A stretch of 64,000 nucleotides of DNA from BACL11 sp945865535 (lineage in GTDB: Bacteria > Bacteroidota > Bacteroidia > Flavobacteriales > BACL11): assembly GCA_947502765.1 (NCBI GenBank), contig CANNBA010000012.1, forward strand, positions 1 to 64,000, read 5' to 3'. The notes under the pieces are model-generated. The model worked only from the letters and a program-made list of their open reading frames with translations. It had not been told where the DNA came from and made no database searches. Position numbers and translations under genes: made by a program. Every line of letters begins with the position of its first letter. The first letter of the stretch is position 1. This document shows, one piece after another, positions 17,310 to 25,830 of this stretch.

Positions 17310-18636
17310 GGAATTCAAGATCTAGAATTCCTAAATTATCTGCCTTGTCAAATAGATTTTCACTTTTATAAACCATAGATTTTTTTATAGATCCAACGGT
17401 GTTATAAGTACAACTAAGCTGACGAGATCCCCAATCTATTTTATAACTCAAAACTTCTTTATTGTATTTATCATAGCACTTATATGAAAAAATTTCTTTA
17501 CTTTTTTGTTGTTCAATTTTAACAATCTTATTTTTAAATATTTTTCCAATCATCATCATTGGATAATAAGTGCTCTGAATTTCCATTTTTTCTTCATTAT
17601 TTCTAAAAATAGAACCGCTAATAGTTCTTCCTCCCAAATTATGATAAGTAGTTAATTCAATTGCTGATAACTTAGGATTACTCATCAACTCCAATAAATA
17701 TTGTGCTGCAAACAATGACTGCAACAATGTATTTCCTGTTGTTTCTGACATTTGTAAATTCCATTCAGTGACCCAAATTGGCTTTTTAAATATCTTTACA
17801 TAATTTCTAACCTCATTAGGATAATATTCATCAAAAAAACTAATTGCTCTGTTTTTATAAATATCAAATGCCTCAGATTTATTTTTCCCTTCTGTTTCTT
17901 CTGAAAGCATTTGCCCATACTGATCCTCACCTTTTGTTACTTTAGCATAGGAGTGAATAATAATGGCGTCATAAAAATTCATTGCAGCTAATCTATTATT
18001 CCAGACACTATGCCTATGCCCTATTTTTTCCTCTAGAGGTGCAGCAACTATAGCTGTTTCTATTTTTGGAAATTTAGCTTTTATTTTATCTGAACAGCTT
18101 TTTGCAAATAAGATATAATCATCAATTGTATACCCCTTATTAAAATAACTTCTATTAGAAAGTTCACTTCCTAATTCTACTCCAATAACTTTAATATTAT
18201 TAGCATGTAGCTTTTCAATCATCAATATAATATCATCATTATCTACAAAAGGATTAGCTGAAAGCACAACACTTGCATTTGTTTTCTTAACTAAAACAAT
18301 AAAATCATCAATATAATCATAGTTTTGATTCTTTTTTCTTCTTGAATTCTCTAAACCCCTAGATCTTTTAGGAAAGGTTCCTCCATGATACTTATCAATT
18401 TCATCAAAATCAAAACCATATCCATTTTTGCCAAAATGATAGAAATTCCCTTCAGCTCCACCAGGAAACCTTAACACTTTAGGGTTCATTCTTACCACTT
18501 TATTAATAAATGAAGTATCATTCACATCACAATAAGTAAAGGCATTAGGAGTATCAAAACCAAAAATGTTTTCTTTTATATTTTGAGCAAAAACTACCTC
18601 AGCACAAATCAATAATATAATAATTACTTGTTTCAT
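17302..18636 (-). CDS. Secreted clan GH-A glycosidase-like protein
   Basis: 444 residues with a signal peptide (about 1-18, ending VVFA before QNI). The body looks like a TIM-barrel glycosidase of clan GH-A: PKVLRFPGGAEGNFYHF near 52, a candidate acid/base Glu158 in GVELGSELS, and a candidate nucleophile Glu291 in WVTEWNLQ, in the order and spacing of GH39/GH51-like enzymes. A C-terminal beta domain follows. It probably acts in the periplasm on the polysaccharide made by this locus (chain trimming or release). The substrate cannot be named. It overlaps the upstream epimerase gene by 4 bp, so it belongs to the biosynthetic operon rather than to a degradation cluster. Confidence 0.65.
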   Translation of the reverse strand: MKQVIIILLICAEVVFAQNIKENIFGFDTPNAFTYCDVNDTSFINKVVRMNPKVLRFPGGAEGNFYHFGKNGYGFDFDEIDKYHGGTFPKRSRGLENSRRKKNQNYDYIDDFIVLVKKTNASVVLSANPFVDNDDIILMIEKLHANNIKVIGVELGSELSNRSYFNKGYTIDDYILFAKSCSDKIKAKFPKIETAIVAAPLEEKIGHRHSVWNNRLAAMNFYDAIIIHSYAKVTKGEDQYGQMLSEETEGKNKSEAFDIYKNRAISFFDEYYPNEVRNYVKIFKKPIWVTEWNLQMSETTGNTLLQSLFAAQYLLELMSNPKLSAIELTTYHNLGGRTISGSIFRNNEEKMEIQSTYYPMMMIGKIFKNKIVKIEQQKSKEIFSYKCYDKYNKEVLSYKIDWGSRQLSCTYNTVGSIKKSMVYKSENLFDKADNLGILDLEFRE

Positions 18637-19760
18637 TTCATCAATCCTTTATTTCTTAGCTCCTTAATAGATTCTTCATATTTATCTTCCATTATTTCCT
18701 GAGTTTTAACCCAATTTACAAATTTAGAAATTCCTTTTTGAAAGTCATATTTTGGACTAAAGCCCAAAGCCTCTTTTATTTTAGTTAAGTCAGCATAATT
18801 ATGACGAATATCTCCTAATCTATATTTACCACTTATTGAAATATTTATATCCGAATTATAAAACTTCTTCAAAGACTCAGCTACTTGCCTTACAGTTGTA
18901 GTAACTCCAGATCCAACATTAAAAACTTGTCCATTAGCTTCTTTTTTTTCAATACCTAAAATTGTGGCGTCTACCACATCATCAATATAAACAAAATCCC
19001 TGCTTTCTTCTCCATCTTCATAAATATCCAAATCGTTTCCGTTTAGTATTCGGGTAGAAAAAATAGACAAAATACCAGTATAAGGATTTGAAAGTGATTG
19101 TCCAGGACCATAAACATTTTGATACCTAAAAGCTACTGAAGCTATGCCCAATGATTCTCCAGTTGTCATAACCATTTGTTCTTGTTGTTGTTTAGTTATT
19201 CCATAAATAGATAAAGGGTGTATTTTAGAGCTTTCATCTGTTGCAACCAATTGTAGCTGTGAATTACAGCTATCACATTTGGGATTAAACTCCCCTTTTT
19301 CCATATCTGACTCATTTCTTTGTAAAGGATAAATTACACCATGTTTAGAGCACAAATATTTGCCTTCTCCATAAATTGCTCGAGATGAAGCAATAAGCAT
19401 TTTCTCAATTTGATGATTTTTATTCGCTAATAAATCCAACATATTAGCTGTGCCTATAATATTTACATCATTATATTTTTCTACCTCATACATTGATTGT
19501 CCTGTACCTGTTTCAGCTGCTAAATGAACTACTATTTCTTGTCCTTTTATTGCAGCTTTCCAATCCTCTTTATTTCTAACATCTCCTTTAATAAAGGTGC
19601 ATTTATCTTTAATTTTCTTTAATAAAAATGATTCTCCATTGCCATGAATTTGAGTAGAAAGGTTATCCAAAACAGTAATATTGTATCCTTTATCAAATAA
19701 TTTTTCGCATAATCTACTGCCTATAAATCCTGCTCCACCAGTGATTAATATCTTTTTCAT
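18633..19760 (-). CDS. NAD-dependent nucleotide-sugar epimerase (dTDP-rhamnose 4-epimerase-like, with Cys/His insertion)
   Basis: 375 residues, extended SDR fold. NAD-binding ITGGAGFIGSRL (7-18), LAAETGTGQS, Ser in IASSRAIYG, and the catalytic Tyr186/Lys190 in SIYGITKQQQ. Between the Ser and Tyr motifs is an insertion with C137, H140, C162 and C165 (YLCSKHG...KCDSCNS) that looks like a small metal-binding knuckle. I associate this insertion with dTDP-L-rhamnose 4-epimerases (6-deoxy-L-talose formation) of the WbiB type. It is predicted to supply an activated sugar for the glycan. Overlaps wzy and the glycosidase gene by 4 bp each. Confidence 0.75.
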   Translation of the reverse strand: MKKILITGGAGFIGSRLCEKLFDKGYNITVLDNLSTQIHGNGESFLLKKIKDKCTFIKGDVRNKEDWKAAIKGQEIVVHLAAETGTGQSMYEVEKYNDVNIIGTANMLDLLANKNHQIEKMLIASSRAIYGEGKYLCSKHGVIYPLQRNESDMEKGEFNPKCDSCNSQLQLVATDESSKIHPLSIYGITKQQQEQMVMTTGESLGIASVAFRYQNVYGPGQSLSNPYTGILSIFSTRILNGNDLDIYEDGEESRDFVYIDDVVDATILGIEKKEANGQVFNVGSGVTTTVRQVAESLKKFYNSDINISISGKYRLGDIRHNYADLTKIKEALGFSPKYDFQKGISKFVNWVKTQEIMEDKYEESIKELRNKGLMK

Positions 19761-21004
19761 GCTAGTTGTTTCTTGTGATTTGCAACTTTATAAAAGAAAT
19801 GAAAAAATCCTGATATAATAAATAGAAAGAAAAATGGTCTAAATAACAAGGGTTCTGACATTATCGAAAGAAATGTAATAATAAACCAAATAAATCTATC
19901 ATGTGTTACAATTTGTTGTTTTATAAACATAACCATAAATAATATAGCAGTAGGAAATCCCATGCCTGCCAACATATACATTATAGAATTTGTACTGCCC
20001 TTAGATGTGGTCTCTAACTTTTGTTGAATTCCCACTTCCCCAAACATTTCATTTAAATTAGAATTACTATAAAACTCTTCTCTTACTTCCTGAAACCGAT
20101 CTATATCTAGACCAACACCAGTAAGCGGATGCTCGAATGCGATAAACAATGGCTGGGTTAGATCAAGCAATCTTTTTTGGAATGAATTTTCCCCCTCTCC
20201 ATAAACTTTTTCATTCATATTTGCAGAAAAAAGGAAATACAAAGGAGTTGCAATTATTACCATTAAAACTATTGCAATATTCTTTTTAAATTCCTTTTGT
20301 AAAAAATATATAAGCTGTATCATTAATAATAATAACCCAGTAGTAGAGTAGGTAGATAATATACCTATAATAATAAGAGCTAGCAATGACTTACTTCTTT
20401 TAAACACACTTACCTCTAAAAAAAACAAAATATTTAAGTATATCTGTAAAATTCCTGGTTCCCAAAATATTCCTGCATTTCTATGAATATCTAAACCGAA
20501 CAAGTTGATCGCACTCACATCCTTTACTGAATAATAAAACAAATAATTATATGTATTACTATCATGATATTCTGAAGTGAGCAAGAATAAATTATCTTTA
20601 ACAATGAAATATGCTATAAAACTAAATAAAGAATGAAAAAGAATTAATTTTAGTACAAAATATAAGCTCTTAATAAAAATTTCTTTGCCTCCTTGATTAT
20701 TAAAATAAAATAGAGTGAGAACGGTTGTAAAAATTATAATCCCAAAAAAAGAATACTTAGTTAATGATTGTGTATTTATTGCATAAACAAAATTTATTGC
20801 AAACAATGCTAAAACAACTAAAAGGGCCAAGAAAGAAGAATAAAAGATAGATTTCTTAATTTTTTTACCTATTAATAACAAACCAAAAATCATAATTATA
20901 ACAAATATCAAAGAAGCAAGATTTCTATTAAAAACAAATAGAAGTCCTCCTGTGCTCGACACAAGCATAAATGTTATGATGATATTTAGAACTTTAGTTT
21001 TCAA
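19757..21004 (-). CDS. O-antigen/exopolysaccharide polymerase, Wzy-like
   Basis: 415 residues with about 10-12 predicted membrane helices and a large non-cytoplasmic loop (about 240-330) that includes PLTGVGLDIDRFQEVREEF, the pattern of the Wzy_C/O-antigen ligase-polymerase fold. Its neighbours (flippase, glycosyltransferases, epimerase) support polymerase over WaaL ligase, but sequence alone does not separate the two. The function would be block-wise joining of lipid-linked repeats on the periplasmic face. Confidence 0.75.
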   Translation of the reverse strand: MKTKVLNIIITFMLVSSTGGLLFVFNRNLASLIFVIIMIFGLLLIGKKIKKSIFYSSFLALLVVLALFAINFVYAINTQSLTKYSFFGIIIFTTVLTLFYFNNQGGKEIFIKSLYFVLKLILFHSLFSFIAYFIVKDNLFLLTSEYHDSNTYNYLFYYSVKDVSAINLFGLDIHRNAGIFWEPGILQIYLNILFFLEVSVFKRSKSLLALIIIGILSTYSTTGLLLLMIQLIYFLQKEFKKNIAIVLMVIIATPLYFLFSANMNEKVYGEGENSFQKRLLDLTQPLFIAFEHPLTGVGLDIDRFQEVREEFYSNSNLNEMFGEVGIQQKLETTSKGSTNSIMYMLAGMGFPTAILFMVMFIKQQIVTHDRFIWFIITFLSIMSEPLLFRPFFFLFIISGFFHFFYKVANHKKQLA

Positions 21005-21006
21005 AA

Positions 21007-21915
21007 TTAGCTTTTATCAATCCAATGACTCAAATCTCTATTTAATAATTTAGCGAGATTCAGCACATCTTTTTTATAATACATTCTTAATTTATTTATC
21101 ATTGCAATAGACAGTTGAGGAGTCTCAACAGTACTTATATTTATTACTTTCTGTTTTAGCCCTTCTCTTATCTTTTTATTTGGAAAAATACTTTTAATTA
21201 ATGATTTAAAATTATTTTGTGGTATTATTAGATTTCTCAAAAATTTATTCTTAAACATCCAACCTCCTTCCATATGCCTTTTAGATGTATCAATTGCAAT
21301 CTTTTCAATTTTCAAAAAATCAAAGACCTCTTCTAAACATAAATTAATATTACTCACATAGTCATCATAAATAATAACATGAACATTATCACCAAAAGCT
21401 TTTATATATTGTTTGACCTGATTATCATACATCCCAACATGAAGATACCTAGTATCTGGGGTTATATCTATATCTTTATGATACCTATCTTCAGAATTTT
21501 CAATTGCTTGTTCAAAACTTAAGTTTTCAGAAGGATTATATCGTAAATTATGGAGGTAACCCGCAAACGCTCTTTCAATAGGATTTCTAAGCATTATAAT
21601 TATTTTTACATCAGGAGTTAAGTGTTTTTTAATATTCTTAATTGAAAATTCAGGAAAAGCCAAATACATAACGCTTGATTCTCCTTTATAGCTGTAGCCC
21701 CTCTTAGTTTCAAACATTTTCTTATACTCCTCTAATGTAATAACCCCCTTATGAACTCTACTTTCACCAATCTCAGAATTAATTAGAAAATGAGGCTCTT
21801 TATGTTCGGTCATAAAAATAGCTGGATGTTGTTTAAGGTAATTATGAAGTGAAGTTGTTCCACTTTTTGCCGCTCCTACAATAAGAAGGTTAGGTAAATT
21901 TATATTTTCATCCAT
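21007..21915 (-). CDS. PAPS-dependent sulfotransferase, tandem paralogue 1
   Basis: 302 residues. The 5'-phosphosulfate loop LIVGAAKSGTTSLHNYL (about 11-27) and the 3'-phosphate motif IIIMLRNPIERAFAGYLHNL are complete. FLINSEIGESRVHKGVITLEEYKKMF is shared with the next gene in modified form. The gene overlaps its paralogue by 16 bp and is similar to it at DNA level around the P-loop, so the two arose by tandem duplication. They probably sulfate different positions of the repeat unit, but specificity cannot be read from sequence. Confidence 0.88.
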   Translation of the reverse strand: MDENINLPNLLIVGAAKSGTTSLHNYLKQHPAIFMTEHKEPHFLINSEIGESRVHKGVITLEEYKKMFETKRGYSYKGESSVMYLAFPEFSIKNIKKHLTPDVKIIIMLRNPIERAFAGYLHNLRYNPSENLSFEQAIENSEDRYHKDIDITPDTRYLHVGMYDNQVKQYIKAFGDNVHVIIYDDYVSNINLCLEEVFDFLKIEKIAIDTSKRHMEGGWMFKNKFLRNLIIPQNNFKSLIKSIFPNKKIREGLKQKVINISTVETPQLSIAMINKLRMYYKKDVLNLAKLLNRDLSHWIDKS

Positions 21916-22811
21916 TTGCTTAAATCTTTATTAATTAACTTTTCTAGCAATTGAATATCCTTTTGGTAATAGTCTAATAATTCTTTTCTTATTGATTTAT
22001 TCATCTTGTTAGCTTTACTAGTAAAACTATTTATCAAAATTTTTTTAATATATACTCTTACATTTTTTGGCAGCAAAAATTTTAGGGACTTTTTCATACT
22101 TCCTTCTCCCATAAGTAAATCTTTCGCAACTCTTGAGTTCCACTTCTGACCTCCAGAATTAATAACTTTACTTGAGTTAATCTCATTAGTATTACTAACA
22201 TTTAAAAAATCAAATACTCGCCTTACTTCTAAATTAGTTTGCAAAATGAAATCATCATAAAGAACAATATGAATATGTTTAAATTTTTCCATATAAGCTT
22301 TTACCATTTTATAATACATACCTAATTCTTTATACAAAATCATAGGACTTAAAGTGTCATCCTTATTATACCTTTCTCTAGAATTGATTAAGGCTTTTTC
22401 AAAAGTCTGATTTTCTTGATGAGTTCTAGAGGCAAATAAATAAGCCGAATAAGCCCGATCAATTGGATTTCTAAGCATTATGATTATTTTCACATCTTCA
22501 CCTAAATAATGTTTTATGTTTTGAATAGCATCTTTATAATAATACAAATAAAGAACCGTAGATTCTCCAATAGCCTTTTCATCTTTGACATCAGCAAATA
22601 AAGATTGATATTCCTCAAAAGTCCAAACTCCATTATGTACTCTGTGCTGAACCAAATCTTTTATTAAAAATCTTGGTTCTTTCACTTTCATTCCTTCTTT
22701 GTTGAAAGTAGGCATAAAAACTTCAGGATGTTGATTTAAGTAATTATGAAGAGATGAAGTACCACTTTTTGCAGCTCCAACAATTAGAAAATTTGGCAAT
22801 TTAGTTTTCAT
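21900..22811 (-). CDS. PAPS-dependent sulfotransferase, tandem paralogue 2
   Basis: 303 residues. LIVGAAKSGTSSLHNYLNQH (5'-phosphosulfate loop, one Thr to Ser change from its neighbour) and IIIMLRNPIDRAYSAYLFAS (3'-phosphate site) are intact. It has a longer loop after HPEVFMP (TFNKEGMKVKEPRFL) than the other paralogues and ends LINKDLSKWMKI. The ATG overlaps the flippase stop by 4 bp. A cytoplasmic enzyme acting on the lipid-linked oligosaccharide before export is the likely arrangement. Confidence 0.88.
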   Translation of the reverse strand: MKTKLPNFLIVGAAKSGTSSLHNYLNQHPEVFMPTFNKEGMKVKEPRFLIKDLVQHRVHNGVWTFEEYQSLFADVKDEKAIGESTVLYLYYYKDAIQNIKHYLGEDVKIIIMLRNPIDRAYSAYLFASRTHQENQTFEKALINSRERYNKDDTLSPMILYKELGMYYKMVKAYMEKFKHIHIVLYDDFILQTNLEVRRVFDFLNVSNTNEINSSKVINSGGQKWNSRVAKDLLMGEGSMKKSLKFLLPKNVRVYIKKILINSFTSKANKMNKSIRKELLDYYQKDIQLLEKLINKDLSKWMKI

Positions 22812-24166
22812 CTTTTTAGAAATGGAATATAAAATGTATAAAATCCAAACTTCTTTTTAACTACCAAAACCATGCTTAGATTCCAAAATGACAAACTACA
22901 CATGGATGCAAATGCAGCTCCATCAATTCCACTAATTCCAAAACCAGAAAGAGGATTACCCTCGGGAATCAATATAAAATTTAAACCTACATTCATAACC
23001 GCCCCAAGTAGCAATATTAATCCGTATATATTTTGATTTCCCGACATCTGCAAAATACTTCCTACCGAGCCTGAAAAGGAACTTACTAATCTTCCGCAAG
23101 ACATAAATATAAATGCAGTTACCCCAATCTTAAACTCCTCTCCAAATAAACCAAGAAAAAATTCTGGTAAACTAAAGAAAATTACTATCAAAGGAAGTGA
23201 AGTCCAGAAAATCATTTTTGTAGACTGATGAGTAACTTTTTTCAATCCTTCCATATCATTTCTTGCAAAAAATTCTGCAAATTTTGGTGCTGCAATACTA
23301 TTGATCGACATCAAAGCAACTGCCGCAAACATGGAAAGTTTAAATGCTGTAAAATAAATTCCAACCTCTTTTGGATTTGTCATATTGCCCAACATTAATT
23401 TATCAGTCCAAGCCATAATAAATTGCACAGATTGAGCAAACATCAAGGGAATAGAAATCTTCAGTAAAGTAGAATAACTCATTATTTCTTTTTCCGCACT
23501 TTCTTTTCCATCTGATCTCTTTTTCAACCAATATCGGAAACTTAAGAATGATAAAATAGAAACTATTAATACACTCACTAGATATGCGTAAACTGGAACC
23601 TCAGCGCCTTTATTAAATTGGTATATTACCCCAATTGCAAGCAACGAAAATAGCCCTTGAGACATCCTATAAAAGAAGGAAAATTCAGTAATTCTCTTAA
23701 GTCCCCTTAAACTCTCATAATGTAACATGAAAAATGCCACTGGCAATACAAAAAATGCGTTTAGCTGAATATATTCAGCTTTTGTATTAATTAAATCTGC
23801 AATAGGAATTGCTAAGAAATACATCAGGATAGATGCAATAATAGATGTAAAAGATAAAATAATTACTGCTTGTTTTCTAAAATGAAAAATACTTGTCCAT
23901 TTTTCCTGTGAAGCAAAAGAGGCAATAAAACGAATTGCAGTTGTATCTAAGCCGATTATTGCTAATAGAACAAAAAGATTCAAAACAGTAGTAGCTAAAA
24001 CATAATCTCCTAAGCCATCTGCTTTAAAAAAGTAAGCTATAACCCAGGTTAATAAAAAACCAACAGCAAGGCCTCCAAAACGTAAAAAAAAAGATATACC
24101 ACCTCCTTTAAGAAGTTCTGCAAAATCTTTATCTTCTAGTGCTTTTTGAAGTCTTTTTTTCATCAA
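22808..24166 (-). CDS. Polysaccharide flippase, Wzx-like (MATE/MOP superfamily)
   Basis: 452 residues with 12-14 membrane helices. FFLRFGGLAVGFLLTWVIAY at the N-terminus, FAQSVQFIMAWTDKLMLGN and KEVGIYFTAFKLSMF in the middle are typical of RfbX/Wzx polysaccharide translocases. It should move undecaprenyl-PP-linked repeats to the periplasmic face of the inner membrane. It lies between cysQ (1 bp away) and the sulfotransferases, linking PAP removal, sulfation and export in one transcript. Confidence 0.88.
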   Translation of the reverse strand: MMKKRLQKALEDKDFAELLKGGGISFFLRFGGLAVGFLLTWVIAYFFKADGLGDYVLATTVLNLFVLLAIIGLDTTAIRFIASFASQEKWTSIFHFRKQAVIILSFTSIIASILMYFLAIPIADLINTKAEYIQLNAFFVLPVAFFMLHYESLRGLKRITEFSFFYRMSQGLFSLLAIGVIYQFNKGAEVPVYAYLVSVLIVSILSFLSFRYWLKKRSDGKESAEKEIMSYSTLLKISIPLMFAQSVQFIMAWTDKLMLGNMTNPKEVGIYFTAFKLSMFAAVALMSINSIAAPKFAEFFARNDMEGLKKVTHQSTKMIFWTSLPLIVIFFSLPEFFLGLFGEEFKIGVTAFIFMSCGRLVSSFSGSVGSILQMSGNQNIYGLILLLGAVMNVGLNFILIPEGNPLSGFGISGIDGAAFASMCSLSFWNLSMVLVVKKKFGFYTFYIPFLKR

Positions 24167-24167
24167 A

Positions 24168-24959
24168 TTAATTAACTAAAAACCATGGATTCAATAAGTC
24201 TTCCTTATTGTAAATCACATCCTCATAAGAATTATATTGCTTTACAGAAAAACCTGCATACTTTGCAATTGCATGTCCCGCTCCTGTATCCCACTCCATT
24301 GTTGGCGCATATCTAGGATAAGCATCCGCTTTTCCTTCTGCTACCATGCAAAGTTTTAATGATGAGCCAACAGCCATCACCTCAACATCACCATGCAATT
24401 TTTTCTTTTCTTCAAAAAAGGATTCAGTTTCTCTAGACATATGAGAACGAGAACCAACAACTACATAATTAGTTCTTTTATAATCAATAGGTAATTTATT
24501 AGATTCAGAAATTAAGTTATCTAAACTGTCAATTACTGAATTTCTACTAGCCTTATAAGAACCTAAACCTTCCATTGCAAAATAGAGTTCTTCTTTTACA
24601 GGCACATAAATTACACCAATTATAGGATTACCATTATGAATCATAGCTATATTAACGGTAAACTCACCATTTCTTTTTACAAATTCTTTAGTGCCGTCTA
24701 AAGGATCAACTAGCCATGAGTATTCCCAATTTTTTCTTTCAGAATAAGCTGCTTTAGCCCCTTCTTCACTTAAAATGGGAATGTTGGTTTTTAAAAGAAA
24801 TTTTTCAATTATTGTATTAGAGTTTTTATCTGCAAGAGTTAAGGGAGATTGGTCAGTTTTATGCTCAACTTCAAAATTGGAAGCATAAACCTCCATTATT
24901 GCGTCACCTGCTTGAATTGAAGCATTAATTGCTGTTTTTAATAAATCTTGAAAATTCAT
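24168..24959 (-). CDS. cysQ: 3'(2'),5'-bisphosphate nucleotidase (PAP phosphatase) CysQ
   Basis: 263 residues, inositol-monophosphatase fold. Metal-binding motifs: SPLTLADKNSN, PILSEEGA, WLVDPLDGTKEF and, at the C-terminus, MEWDTGAGHAIAKYAG. The enzyme hydrolyses 3'-phosphoadenosine-5'-phosphate, the product of sulfotransferases and an inhibitor of them, to AMP. Its place in the same transcript as the sulfotransferases, 3 kb from the PAPS-forming cysCDN operon, fits this role. ATG at 24957-24959. Confidence 0.95.
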   Translation of the reverse strand: MNFQDLLKTAINASIQAGDAIMEVYASNFEVEHKTDQSPLTLADKNSNTIIEKFLLKTNIPILSEEGAKAAYSERKNWEYSWLVDPLDGTKEFVKRNGEFTVNIAMIHNGNPIIGVIYVPVKEELYFAMEGLGSYKASRNSVIDSLDNLISESNKLPIDYKRTNYVVVGSRSHMSRETESFFEEKKKLHGDVEVMAVGSSLKLCMVAEGKADAYPRYAPTMEWDTGAGHAIAKYAGFSVKQYNSYEDVIYNKEDLLNPWFLVN

Positions 24960-24969
24960 TGCAACTGTT

Positions 24970-25830
24970 TTATACTTCAGTAGGATGCCATATCGTTTTT
25001 ATTTCTTGACATTTTTCAATAAAATAAGGCGATTGATCTGTTTTCCCATTCCAATTTTTTTGTTTGTAAATGGTTACTCTTTTCAAATTTTCTACCGATA
25101 GTTTCTCGATCTGTTTTATTTCTTCATTATTGTCTCCACAATAAACAATCGCATTTACATCCTTATGAGAAGCAAAATGACTGATTAGTTCTTTTCTTTT
25201 TCCTGTTAAAATATTTACCACCCCATGAGGAACATCTGCTGTATTTATTACTTCAGCAAAAGAAATACTTACCATAGGATTTTCTTCAGAAGATAAAATA
25301 ACACAAGTATTCCCTCCAACAATAACAGGAGCAACTACAGAAATCAGTGCTAATAATGGGTGTTCGTTAGCAGAAATAACCGAAACAACTCCCATGCTTT
25401 GCAATACTGAAAAATTAAAATGATTGGATGCCACAGGATTAACCGAACTGAAAATCTGCTGAAATTTATCGCTCCAGCCGGCATAATATATTAACCTATC
25501 TATACTTAGTTCTACTTCATTTTTTGCTTGAGATTTTGATGATCCAGTCATCATTAACTCCTCTATAAATTGTGATTTTCTGCCTTCTAACATTTCTGCA
25601 ATTCTGTAAAGAACCTGACCTCTATTTAATGCAGATGCACTTTCCCAAGATTTTTGAACTTTTCTGGCCTCAACTACCGCATTTCTAAAATCCTTTCTGG
25701 ACGAAAGACACATATTTGCTAGTAATTCTCCCTTCTTATTTTTCATATGAAAATATCTTCCTGATTCTGATCTTGGGAATTTTCCTCCAATAAAGATTTT
25801 ATATGTTTTTAAAACGTCTATTCTTGCCAT
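24970..25830 (-). CDS. Aldehyde dehydrogenase-like protein without catalytic domain
   Basis: 286 residues, covering only the N-terminal (NAD-binding) half of an ALDH: KIFIGGKFPRSESGR, YYAGWSDKF, VISANEHPLLAL (where active enzymes have xxPWNFPL), IVGGNTCVIL and HGVVNILTG. The ELGGK glutamate and the catalytic Cys domain are missing. The ATG overlaps the stop of the active paralogue (TAATG). A paired active/degenerate ALDH beside deoC recalls the two-domain ALDH16 arrangement, so this may be a structural partner rather than a broken gene. The frame is clean and the C-terminus (KTIWHPTEV) looks natural. Confidence 0.75.
   Translation of the reverse strand: MARIDVLKTYKIFIGGKFPRSESGRYFHMKNKKGELLANMCLSSRKDFRNAVVEARKVQKSWESASALNRGQVLYRIAEMLEGRKSQFIEELMMTGSSKSQAKNEVELSIDRLIYYAGWSDKFQQIFSSVNPVASNHFNFSVLQSMGVVSVISANEHPLLALISVVAPVIVGGNTCVILSSEENPMVSISFAEVINTADVPHGVVNILTGKRKELISHFASHKDVNAIVYCGDNNEEIKQIEKLSVENLKRVTIYKQKNWNGKTDQSPYFIEKCQEIKTIWHPTEV

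Noticed and set aside
13886..24166. Glycan cluster as a mobile genomic island
   Set aside because: No integrase, insertion sequence, tRNA target or flanking direct repeat was seen; AT-richness alone is usual for such loci.
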